Source of the DNA: Diphasiastrum complanatum
Lineage: Eukaryota; Streptophyta; Lycopodiopsida; Lycopodiales; Lycopodiaceae
NCBI GenBank assembly: GCA_029204225.1
Contig: CM055108.1
Span: 21,583,644 to 21,647,643, forward strand
Reading direction: 5' to 3'
DNA length: 64,000 nt
Shown: one piece after another, positions 53,701 to 63,813 of the stretch
How the letters are laid out: the number at the start of each line of letters is the position of its first letter
How positions within the stretch are numbered: the stretch's first letter is position 1
Position numbers and translations under genes: made by a program
Notes under the pieces: model-generated
What the model was told of the DNA's origin: nothing
Seen by the model: only the letters and a program-made list of their open reading frames with translations
The model's database searches: none

Positions 53701-55755
53701 CAATGGTCAAATGTCCATCCATTAAGGCACTCTATTTTATAGCCAATTCTTCAATTTGCAGCATGTGGTCTTGATATAACTACAAGAGTTATATATCGTA
53801 CTTGAACTTTTTGTTTGTCCATCCTTACTGTTGATACATGCTACATTGCTCAGTTTTCATATGTTCCTCCAGATGTGCATCCTTCTATTACACCCCTTGT
53901 TGATCCACCTTTCATGATTCAATTTAATATGTCACTCCAGGTTTGCCTTCTTCTGCATTCTATAACAAAGACAGATCCATTTATTGCCTTCTTCATGTTG
54001 TTCCAACATCTATTTCATAATTCCCTTTGCATCAGTTGCATGTCATGTTTACCAGTTGACATTTTGTGATATCCCTCTTATAGATTTCATCTTTGGTTGT
54101 ATTTCTTTGCATGTTTGAGCATCAGTACCTGCTATAACAGTGGTCCTTTGAGAAGCAATACAGCGATGTCTACATGACAGTTCCAGTCAAACTTTTCTTT
54201 TCATGTATGATATCATCTACTTGGATCCTTCTGCAGTTCTATCTAGAGATCTACATTTATGTTTGCTAAGCAATAAAGTTTTACACTATCTCAGTGGGCT
54301 GCATTCATATATATGGAGCCAATACTGCTGCTTGTCATCATAGGCTCTGTCTATACAGCTCGATTTCATTCTATCTACTCCGCACTTATCAATTCTACAG
54401 ATAGCTTGGAATGTATTTGCTTCTCTCAAGTCATCTATTTCCACTATTATTAAGTACTAGGAGTCTATATTGCTTAGCTTGGGGTATGACCTGGCAGAAC
54501 ATTTTTAATCTTGTTCCTCGTGCCTGCCTTTTTAGATTTACAATTCTTTTTTATGCAACATTCATTCGATTTATAGAATTCCATCTCTTCTGGCTTCATC
54601 AGTAATTTATGTGTTTTTTTCATAACGGCAATTATATACATATTCACTGCAGCATTCAGTGTAAGGGGTAATACCAAGAAAACAATTATGAAAAGCAAGA
54701 TTGATTTTGCAGATTTGTGATTCCTGGAAAATATAAAAAATATGCACAGATTTAATGTATGGAAACTAGCAGACTTGATGAAGACTATTCTGCATCTTTC
54801 CAGACTGGAAAGGTCTATGAATTCTCAGAGACTGTTGTAGCAAAGAGGATACGACTTGAGCACTGAAGATTTTTCAGAAATTTATGGTTATTTTTTACCA
54901 TCAGAAGAAAGTGATATACCTGGAAAATTGCTCATGAGTGACGAACCTCCCCCAGTACATGTTTTCAGGAAACGAATGATCCATCCAAATGATTGATATT
55001 GTACTTGTGGTACTTATGTACATTTCTAGCACGAGAATGACAATGAGGCTATAGCTGGGTTGATGAAAAAAGAGAATGGTTTTAACCAGATAGGCTATTC
55101 CAGGGATCGATGGAGTACACTGTATTCAACGGTCATCATTGGACACATGGTGGTCAGGTATACATTAACTACAGCAGTGGTTGTGAGTGAAAATCTTGAG
55201 AAGGCGGTTATGGAAAACTAAGAAAGTTTTTGCAGACTTCAAGTCTCTTGAAGAAAAAGAAAATCTTAAAATTGACTGCACACTAGCAAATTTCATAAAG
55301 CCTATCCTGCAATTTTCCAGACTGGATAGACATACAAATTTTTGGAGATTACTACAGCACCTTATACGAAACACCTTCACAGCCCACAAGCAAATAATTT
55401 GAATGGTAACTCTGAAAAAACTGGAGAATTTTGACTCATACTTCTGAGCGCACATTGAACAGTAAAATCACATGTGCCTAAGGATGAGCACAAGGAGTAC
55501 TAGCTCGACTGATATCATCTTACTGTGTGACTGAAGGCATGCTTTCCCTTGTAACTGATGCTTTTGAAAAACTTTTCATTTTCACCTGATCAGTGAATCT
55601 TCATTAGTTAGAGCAAACATCATTCTACCTCACCAGTAAAACCTATCCTGAGCTTTTGCCAACACTGCCTAAAGATCCAATCTATTCAAAGCCTATCAGA
55701 TTCATCAAGTCAAATGTAACAATCAAAGAAATAGAAATCATGCAAAACCTCGTAC
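53701..55755. other. No gene recognised
   Basis: Some plus-strand open stretches look faintly codon-like ('SSEESDIPGKLLMSDEPPPV' near 54905; 'FADFKSLEEKENLKIDCTLA' near 55230), but I could not place them in a family or give them clean borders. An exon of the minus-strand LRR gene is expected in this interval and was not identified. Confidence 0.4.
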
Positions 55756-55944
55756 CTCCATCTTGGCGATCTGCAAGATGTTGTAATTGAAGAGCAATAA
55801 ACAAGGACTTCCAAGATGTTGGCGGTGGACCAGCTCCAAGGCCCCAACAGTCATAAGAAGGGTAAGGCAAAGATTTTGGCATAGGAGGAACAATGTCCAC
55901 TTGAAAACATTTCTTGCAGTGCTTTTCCCATAAAATTTCTGTAT
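55756..55944 (-). CDS. LRR-gene exon (F-box-like region)
   Basis: 189 bp between acceptor tatctttgcag (ending 55945) and donor GTACGA (from 55755). It encodes 'TEILWEKHCKKCFQVDIVPP' and 'YPSYDCWGLGAGPPPTSWKS', then 'LFIALQLQHLADRQDG'. It starts in phase 1; the G left at 56109 makes GAT (Asp) and gives 'DTEILWEKHC'. A helix plus 'D-T-x-x-L-W-x-x-H' resembles the F-box/elongin-A-like region that precedes LRRs in some ubiquitin-ligase substrate receptors; this is inference. The frame is fully open. Confidence 0.8.
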
Positions 55945-56108
55945 CTGCAAAGATAATCATGTAGTCATTTTCAATTTAAAGATTCAGATCGCGCAATCTC
56001 ATTACAATCAGTTCTGAAAAATTTAACACCAGAGTTTCATGACACAGGTTCTGTTATTCTATCAACTAAGAAAAACACTCTCCAAATTGAATCGATTACA
56101 AAATTTAC

Positions 56109-56225
56109 CAAGATTTAAAGATAAAAAATCAGAACGATCCTCTGCATCCAGCAGTTCTTGTGCTGAGAACTGCTCTGCGACACACCATGCCAGATCCGAA
56201 GGCATTGATGACACATCAGGTAAAT
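56109..56225 (-). CDS. LRR-gene exon (upstream)
   Basis: 117 bp between acceptor tatgtcccttgcag (ending 56226) and donor GTAAAT (from 56108). It encodes 'LPDVSSMPSDLAWCVAEQFS' and 'AQELLDAEDRSDFLSLNL'. Start and end phases are both 1, so it joins the exon at 55944 exactly. Earlier exons and the start codon should lie above 56.2 kb. The Z1 and G1 insertions occupy most of the sequence there, and no candidate was found up to 64 kb. Confidence 0.75.
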
Positions 56226-56689
56226 CTGCAAGGGACATAAAGGTGAACTATTAGTGATTTTAAGAAAGTAACTGGCAGCTAGGTCAAGCTGCCATGTAAT
56301 TACGACTAATCTTTATTGTTGCTTAGGTCCAAGAAACACAGAGATAGGCATTTCAAGGAATTCACATAACTGCATGATCGTGACCCAGCCACTTCCCAGA
56401 AAGGGAGAAACTCATGCAATACTCTAATTGTTGCATCCATAAGAAGAAACAGAAACTTTGATTCTTAATTTTTTTTAATTAAATTTTTTTGACCCCCAAA
56501 AATAGCCCCTAAATCACATTGAAAAAAAATTCAAATTTTTTTTTTTTTAAAAAAGTCCCCTGCACCCCCACGGCACGTGTCCCGTGGGGAACTATGGTTC
56601 AAGAATACCCACTAGCCATGCAAGTTTTGTTCTATAATCACTAAACTCTAGATGCCAATGCCAATAGAAAGCTATTATTTATTTGTTGA
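56226..56689. other. No gene recognised (intron)
   Basis: Contains homopolymer-rich sequence (poly-T and poly-A between 56466 and 56560). No ORF of note. Confidence 0.45.
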
Positions 56690-56943
56690 ACAAAAATGGG
56701 TTGGTTGCCGGAACACATCATTCTGGACTGCAAAAATCTCTACAAATTGGGTTTTGTTTTGGATCAAGAAGCTTTGGTGGTGCAATAAGATGTTATAAGT
56801 CATCTTTGGCATGAACGGTATGGTCACCTACATTACGAAGCCTTGAAGCTTTTTCATGAGAAACAAATGGTGAGAGGTCTTCCCAAAATCTTGAACAGAT
56901 TAAGTGTTTGTGATTCTAGCATTTTGGGCAAGCGTACTAGTTA
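56690..56943 (+). pseudogene. Copia GAG-pre-integrase fragment
   Basis: 'LWHERYGHLHYEALKLFHEK' then 'MVRGLPKILNRLSVCDSSIL' and 'GKR': the short domain found just before copia integrase. Stops at the Z1 LTR. Confidence 0.75.
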
Positions 56944-57745
56944 AAAACCGATTTACAGCAGATCACTAGCTAGGCTAAGAAAGCAACACATAAGCAGGAA
57001 CTAGCTCTAGAAAGCAATAAAGAGAATGCTTTAGGAGACTAAAGAGAGAGATCAATATCATCAGCTATGAAATGAATGACAACATGTCCTACTTATACAC
57101 ACAAAGAGGCCCAAAAATGCAATTTTCATGGAGCTTTCCAGAGGATAAGATAATGTCAGTGAACCTAATCAAAATGGATAAGGAAGAATAATAGTGCACC
57201 CTCGTACAAGAGGGGCCCGACTCCAATATCATATGGCCAAGTACCTAATAAATGAATAAGGCCAAAGGCCAGTACATGAATAAAAAGGGCCCAGTAGTTA
57301 CGAATAGAGCCACAGCTGATCTAGAGCTAAGCTATGAAAGCATCACATAAGCAAGACTTAAGCTGTGAAAACAACACATAAGCAAGACTTAACCCTAGAA
57401 AGCAGGAAAGAGAGAGATTAAGGAGACTAGAGAGAGAGATCAATATCATTAGCTGAATAACAAATGACACAGTTTCCCTACTTATAGCCAAGAGGAAGCC
57501 CTAAAAGGAAGCTTCTGGTGGCTAGGGCCCAACTGGGAGGGAACATAGTGCACCCTCCAAGAAGGCCCCCACTTTCCAGTAATATGTCCAAATGGCCTAA
57601 TAATGAGTAATAAGGCCAAAGGCCAACCATATAGTCTAAGTGTCACTAATGAATTAAAAAGGGCCCCAAGGCCTGCTTATGCATATAGTAAAGTAAATGT
57701 AAATGGACGCGGCGAATGTTATGAGCCGAGTCCATAACTCTCCTT
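56944..57745 (-). repeat. Z1 LTR, tandem partial duplication
   Basis: Units at 56944-57292 and 57293-57745 share stretches such as 'gagagagatcaatatcat' and 'taataaggccaaaggcca' (variants). The second continues to 'gagccgagtccataactctc', next to the chromodomain end. LTR ends are not certain. Confidence 0.6.
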
Positions 57746-57870
57746 GGCACAAAAAAAATAGACCCAACTGCCGAAATAAAACTGGATCAAATAGCAACAA
57801 GCCCCGGTGCATCAACAGCTAGAACAACATTTGATGTAGAGGAATCAACAAGTGCAGCAAGAGCACGAGC

Positions 57871-58640
57871 CTAATCCACAAGTGATGGTGTATGATAAAA
57901 GACATCAGTAGGCTCCCATGTGGCCTCCTCAAAAGGATGACCATCCCACTGGACCAAAAACTGAATTTGTCGGCGGCGTCGACTATGGTATAGACGAAGC
58001 TGTAATATAGCAGCATGTAAAACTGGAAATAACTCTGGAGCAGTAGGAAACTCAGCATCACAAGGAGCGTCATCCTCAATAGCAGCACGTAATAAACTGA
58101 CATGGAATACATCACAGGCGCGTGCGGAAGCAGGAAGCTGTAAGCGATATGTAACTGGACTAAGAACCTCCAAAATGCGATAAGGCCCATAATAACGTGG
58201 TGCAAGCTTCTCAGTAGAAGCATGGCCCTGGACAAAATGATGACGTGCAAACCGTAGGCGTAGATAAACCATATCTCCAAGCTGAAACTCAACATGGCGG
58301 CGGTGACGATCAACTGAGGTCTGATAACGCTGCTGAACATGCTGTAAATGAGAATTGGCCCGGGTAATAAGCTCTAGAGCACATGATAGAAAAGACGCAA
58401 GTGTGACAAGTGTATCCTCAGGAGGGAGAGGAATGCCAGGTAAAAGAGGTGCATAGCCATGAGATAATAAAAATGGTGAGACACTTGTGCTGGTACTAAC
58501 AGAGCTATTATAGCTATACTCTGCTAAACATAAATGTTGATCCCAATCCTTCCCAGAAGGAGTAACAAAATGGTGTAAATAATCCTCAAGGATCCTGTTA
58601 AGGACCTCAGACTGCCCATCAGAAGTAGAATGATCAAGCA
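57871..58640 (-). pseudogene. Z1 copy B integrase C-terminal part with chromodomain
   Basis: It begins 'HSTSDGQSEVLNRILEDYL', the place of the catalytic Glu of integrase, then 'LAEYSYNSSVSTSTSVSPF', 'HVEFQLGDMVYLRLRFARHH', 'KLAPRYYGPYRILEVLSPVT' (GPY/F module), and a chromodomain 'RQIQFLVQWDGHPFEEATWE'. The frame is open for about 256 codons, better kept than the rest. The zinc finger and the two catalytic Asp residues expected before it are absent. The chromodomain would steer insertion through histone marks. Confidence 0.85.
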
Positions 58641-60400
58641 GCAACCAGGAATGCCAAGGTATCCGTAATGCCCAAGATAGTAGAGGATCAGCCCAAAAGA
58701 TAGGGACATCATACCAAGGTATCCAAAAAGCCCGAGAAGGTAGAACTGCATCAGCAACAGGAAGCCAATAAGAAAACTGGAAAAGAGATGGATACTCATC
58801 GCAAATAGCCGCATCATACATGTAACCATCAACCATATGTGCAAACTCAGTGATATAGGTGCCCGAAGAAAAGATAGCAGCATCGGAAGACCAGCACCAA
58901 GGAGTAGGAACATAAGCAGGACGACAGGCACGCTGTAATAGCATGAAAAAGCAAGCGATATGCCAGGAAACATGGATCATAAAGAGATCATCCTGACAAA
59001 GGATAGTTAAAATGGAGAAACGTGCACCAGCATGGTCAAAAACCCAAGGTATCTATAAGGCCCATGAATGAGAAGTAGCAATGGCACACGGTACCTTCAA
59101 GGCCCCTATCACGAGAAGAGCAGCATGCCAAAAGCTCTAGAAGGTCCAAGAAATCAATGCATCATCTAAAGAAACATGATGCATAAAAACAATAGAAAAA
59201 AATCTAGAAATAGTAGAGGCCTCAACTGAAAAACTTTAGCCGAAAAATTCATCCAGAAAGACCTCATATGGACATACCAATCCATCATAGGATACACCAA
59301 AAACGGATGGAGAATCGCATGACCCATCGGAACTGGCCGCAAGTGTAATCCCAAAGTACACACCAGGCGCACAAGTGAGGAATAGAAGAAATGCACTGGA
59401 ACGCGGAACAGGATCCCCAACATCAGTAGCAAGCATCGGATGAATATCCATGTGTAGCTGGGGATGAGTATCAAAGCACATATGAGCAATATGAAGTATA
59501 TGGCGGCAACATCCCCATAAACTATCCAAGAGAGGAGAAGGAACTCTCTCAAGGTACTCTGATGGTCTCGGAAAACCAGAACAAAGTGGTAACTCGGCAT
59601 CAGAGACCAAGCGATATGGAGCAACCTGAAATGACGGGGAATCTGAAGATCACCTGGACAAACAGTAGCTAGAAAGGAGGCAATAACCCAAGCCATCAGG
59701 ATATGCCAAGCCTGACAATGAGCAACAATCCAAGGAACATATAGAGAGCCACATGCATAATCATAGAGATATCCGCACCATAGGCGATCTGTAATATGGA
59801 AAAACCAGCACCAACCAACAGGTCCAAATGGAAACCAAGCTATACGTAATAACCAAGAATGCCATATATCCACAACATCGGCATGGACTGCAGCAAACCT
59901 ATATGTAGAAACACAAGGAGACTGAAGGATGCCCGTATACTCATCTAGAAAGATCCCAGCATATAAATACCCTAGATAAGTAATAGTGACCATCTGGCAA
60001 ATATCCTCGGATGGAAAATGTGTAATGGTAAGGGCCAAAGGCGCATGAATCATGTAAGGAACCGTAGAAATATCATGAGGCGGTTCACAAACCTCAAGCA
60101 GAGATCCATGCAGTAAAGCGAAAAAAGATACAACTTGATCACCAATAGCGAGGGAACCATCAAACGTGGACCCGTGAAGAACCTCATAGAAATCAGCAGG
60201 AACATCGGCCACAACAGACTCAAGAGATGGAGATATAGAGACCAATGGAGAAGATACTGCACCAACCACCGAACCAGGAGGGCTATTTGAGGTATGCACA
60301 AAAGCAATAGTAAAAATACCACCAAGGTATACGGCCTGAGGAAGAGGACCCACGAATGGTGAAAGTGAAGCAGCAACTGATGTACTCTAAATGGGAAGAA
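58641..60400 (-). pseudogene. Z1 copy B unassigned segment replacing reverse transcriptase
   Basis: About 1.76 kb between protease and integrase tail. Long ORFs occur in more than one frame (395 codons at 59166-60353; 124 codons at 59236-59610). Readable stretches shared with copy A include 'LLEVCEPPHDIST', 'LTCAPGVYFGITLAA', 'PYEVFLDEFFG' and 'VPTPWCWSSDAAIF'. Leu, Phe and Trp are overused. None of the reverse transcriptase boxes, RNase H residues or integrase D-D motifs could be found. It could be a captured sequence, a scrambled relic or a new accessory region; the function is unknown. Confidence 0.6.
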
Positions 60401-60589
60401 GAGCTGCATCATGAGCCTTTGGCAGGCTACGCATAAACTGCTTCTCGGTAACCAACTGATAGTCACCCTGGGAATCAATACCAGCAAGTAAATGATGTTG
60501 ACCAGCATGAGTAAAGGAAAGTGTCTGCTGAGAGAGATCCACAGCAACAGTACCAAGTGAAGAGAACTAGTCGTATGCCATATGGAGAT
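60401..60589 (-). pseudogene. Z1 copy B protease end
   Basis: 'SSLGTVAVDLSQQTLSFTHA' and 'GIDSQGDYQLVTEKQFMRSL' correspond to the protease end of copy A. The active-site part is deleted. Confidence 0.65.
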
Positions 60590-61345
60590 CTACGGGAGTA
60601 GCCAAAGCATCTGAAACCGTAGACCCATGAATAATATCGAAATAAGCTGTAAAGTACTGGCAAGAGACATCGCCTCAACAAGTGTGAGAGGACGGAAGGA
60701 AGAAACATCGTAACGTAAGGCACCACAAAGCCTAGCAATATAACGAGAAATAAGCTCAGTGGCCGGTAGATCTGTGAAAAGATAAGAAAGCTCCATAAAT
60801 TGATCTATATAAAAAGCAAGGTCACTGGTCTGAGTGAGACTACGGAATGTATCACATTGGCGGTCGAGCCACTGAGGATCAATCATAGCATGACGGAGGT
60901 CATGGCGAAAGGTATGCCATATATGGAGCCCTTCCCGATCAGGATCAGCTCGATAAACTCGCCACCACGTGGCGGCTCGTCCATCTACGTGTAAAGCAGC
61001 CAACTGGATCTTCTGAGGATCAGTCTTAGGGTAGATCTGAAAATATGTGTCAAGCTTAGCAAACCAATTCTCTAATAAGTTCCCGTAAGAGGAACCGGAA
61101 TAGGTAGCAAGTTGTACCCTATCACGAAAGTCTCGAGCAAAATGTGGCTCAGGAACTGGGGGACATGGAAAGAAACCAGGAGGAGGGTTAGGTGGAATGA
61201 ACGGTCCACCACCAGGCTGACTAATAGAAGAAGATGGAAATCCAAATGGAGGGGGAGCCCCAAATGAAGGAAAGACAGGAGCTTTTCCAGGACCATGAGG
61301 CTGTAAAGAATCGATATGTGACTGCATAGTAGCAAAGCCGGTCAT
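60590..61345 (-). pseudogene. gag: Z1 copy B gag
   Basis: 251 codons from ATG at 61345: a Pro/Gly/Phe-rich N terminus ('FGAPPPFGFPSSSISQPGGG'), then the retrotransposon gag domain with 'DRVQLATYSGSSYGNLLENW', 'ALHVDGRAATWWRVYR' and 'HIWHTFRHDLRHAMIDPQWL'. It is uninterrupted until a deletion joins 'SLASTLQ' to foreign frame near 60650, removing the zinc knuckle. Gag forms the particle shell. Confidence 0.85.
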
Positions 61346-61417
61346 AACTGTATCGGTGCTTCTTCATAAATAGACAGCACAGAATCGGCAAAAAACCCAC
61401 AAAGCCTGTCCTCCAGG

Positions 61418-62701
61418 TAACCAATAGGACTCCTGAGGCCCATGGTGAACTACTGGTCTGAATTTGGCCTTTCCCAAGATAATCTGTTAACCGCCTAGTT
61501 ATTTCTTCATCCTCTGTTCAGCTGACCCGATACAGGTGCTGTACCTGGTACTAGGTTTATTACATGATGGTAAACCATGTGGCAAATCTTCAGGAAAACC
61601 ATCTTTAAATTTAGACAATAAAGCTTCTAATTCACTGATTTTCTGCTGTATAGAACTGGAAATAGAAACTTCAGGAATAAACTGAAAGTCACATAAGAAT
61701 ACCTGATGGTCTTCGTCTCCGATTAGCTGACAGAGCTCTGAACTGCAGACCATAGAATTGTTAGGAACATCATGCTCCCCATGCAACTGGATCTCTTGGC
61801 CTTTACGCTGAAAGTTGAGGGTGTTCTCCTGATAATTTGTGGAGAGAAGGTCCTATACTGTAAAGCCAATCTCTCCCGAGAACTATGTCTGTGCGATCCA
61901 GGTGCATTATCTAAAAGTTTATTTCATCTTGGTACCCCTGAATACCAAGATTTAAGTTACTAACCATAGTTTCCCATATTTTTTTTATCTTCAACCTTAG
62001 CTAGTGAAACTATGTACCTATGCTGACTAGGTACTTCTGGTAGTTTAAGCTTTTTAACCAGGGTGTAGTTGATGAAATTATGGGTTGCCCCATCATCAAC
62101 CATAACTCTTACTGACTGGTTACCAACTTTCCCATGCATACGTACTAGGTCATGCGGCCCAAAGCTGAAGGGTCTCGCCAGCATTGCAGAGGTCAACTGG
62201 GAACAGTGTTCATGATCTTCATGATACACTTTGATCTCGGAAGCTGCCGAGTCACTGGGGAAACTTACAGTCTGAACAAGATGAACTTGTTTCTTATCTT
62301 TCTTATCTTTTTTAGTGAAAGGCCCCTTGGGACACTGTCCGACTGTGTGTGCCTTGCCCATACACACAAAGCACAAACGTTCCTATTTGGCTTTCTCAAA
62401 ATCATCTGGTTTTAAGGGCTATATGAGTGAAGGGCGTTTCTGAGGAGCTTCACTTTTAAATTTTCCTTCTTTTTTTAAATTGAAAGTCTTTCTGAGGAGG
62501 CTGCTCAGAAAGGGGCTGCTGTCTCGCCCTCTTCCTACCCACTGAATCATCATAGATTTGAGCATATCTGAGAGCTTGCTCAAGGGTAGTAGGCGAGTTT
62601 CTCTGGACCTCTACTTTATATTCATCTTTGAGGCCACGGACAAATCCCCTGATTTTCTAATAATCATCCATATTTTTAATCTTTAAAATTGCTTCTCGAT
62701 T
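61418..62701 (-). pseudogene. gag-pro: G1 copy 4 gag end, zinc knuckle and protease
   Basis: The zinc knuckle is 'CFVCMGKAHTVGQC' (near 62370). Protease 'VMVDDGATHNFINYTLVKKL' follows, with a frame change after 'KVEDKKNMGNYG'. Then comes 'MHGEHDVPNNSMVCSSELCQ' and 'KFKDGFPEDLPHGLP'. A short tail matching 'SRTEDEE' of copy 1 ends near 61500. Polymerase sequence is otherwise missing. Confidence 0.85.
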
Positions 62702-63228
62702 TACAAGTTGGAGTATCGAATCCAAGCGCAAGAACACAGAGCACAGAAGAAAGGAAATGCGATGCGCGCTTGAATGCGATACCGGACGAGGCAGTATCGG
62801 TTCCAGTGCAAATTAGTCAACGGAGGGTAATCAGAGCAAGCGGTGCGCTTGAAATTGATCTCCGGCCAAGCAATCGTCAATTTGCATGAAAATCCGAGCC
62901 GAAAAAGACCTATTTATAAAAAAAAGAAAAATTGCACGTGTGGAGGAGTGGTGAAGGAACACGTGTCGACTTGTGATTGGTCAAAATTAATGCGACGTAC
63001 CTAGAATGATTGATTTGACATCTGTCACGTGCGAAAATGACACGCTTCGAGAACGGATTTGTGCACGTGTCCCAGCCCACGTGGCCTCATAATTGGGTCA
63101 TCATTTTCACTACAACCACCAAAGAGGTGCTTTGGATCAAGAGATTATTATTGGAGCTAAAGTGCATCAAGGAAGATGATCTACCAATGATCAAGTGTGA
63201 TAATATCTCGGCCCAAGCTCTTGCGAAA
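62702..63228 (+). other. Foreign insertion in gag: G-box-rich DNA plus a copia RNase H piece
   Basis: It replaces 'ggtactgcgaga' of G1. The right part (about 63098-63225) encodes plus-strand 'KEVLWIKRLLLELKCIKEDD' and 'CDNISAQALAKY', a copia RNase H fragment. The left part (62702-63097) has no ORF of note but five cacgtg-like motifs between 62930 and 63085. It could be an LTR or promoter fragment carried with the copia piece. Confidence 0.6.
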
Positions 63229-63813
63229 TATATTGGATTAGGGACTTGTCCATTACTGTTCTTTCCCAGGCTTCCCAGGCTCTATCAAGTTCATTTTCAG
63301 GTAGGAATTCTCTTAGGAAGGCTTCTTCAAAAGCTTTCCATGACCGGGGAGTCTGCCCAGTCTCCTGGAGAATTAATCACCACTTATAGGCCATGGGCCC
63401 TAAGGAAAGACTGGCCTCAATAGCTTGCAAATGGTCAGGGGTCTGTTTAAGAGCATGAATGTTCTTCCATTTGCTAAGGAAGGTTTGTAGAATGTCTGCA
63501 TTTCTATCCTTCGTGACAACTGAGAAGTGGAGGGAAAGCTTCCTTTCGTGGAACTCAAAATCAAGCTTTTGAGTTCAGCGAACGAGTCGTCCACACTGGA
63601 CTTGAAATTGGCTAATGACAACTTCAGTTCATCCACTTCTGTTACCAATTGGAGAAACTGCTCCTTGGTAACCAGTTCGTCGAGTTCTTCGGCGAACTGT
63701 TCCTGTTCTTCCATTTCCATAGGTTCTTTCCCTTTACTGTAAGCCAAGGCTTCTGTTTCAAGTTTGTCAAAGCCTCTCTCCGGGGGTTGATCAGATCCCT
63801 GAGGAGTGGTCAT
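63229..63813 (-). pseudogene. gag: G1 copy 4 gag N-terminal part
   Basis: Starts MTTPQGSDQPPERGFDKLET at 63813, as in the other copies, and continues through 'FAEELDELVTKEQFLQLV'. About 95 bp encoding 'PSPLPSVSGETLRSH' and beyond are deleted after 'PSTSQLS', shifting the frame into 'RRIEMQTFYK'. The gag domain continues in a new frame to the insertion. Confidence 0.88.

Larger units (their letters stand above)
56944..61417 (-). mobile_element. Z1 copy B: gypsy-like element without reverse transcriptase
   Basis: From high to low coordinate: gag from 61345, a deletion that removed the zinc knuckle and protease active site, the protease end, the unassigned segment, integrase C-terminal part with chromodomain, then LTR-like repeats. 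It abuts G1 copy 4 at about 61418. Compared with copy A it keeps a full gag N terminus and integrase tail, so the two copies together define the family. Confidence 0.75.

Noticed and set aside
59166-60353. 395-codon hydrophobic ORF as a possible membrane protein
   Set aside because: The hydrophobic look comes from T-rich DNA read in one frame; other frames are also open, and no frame is clearly selected between the two copies.
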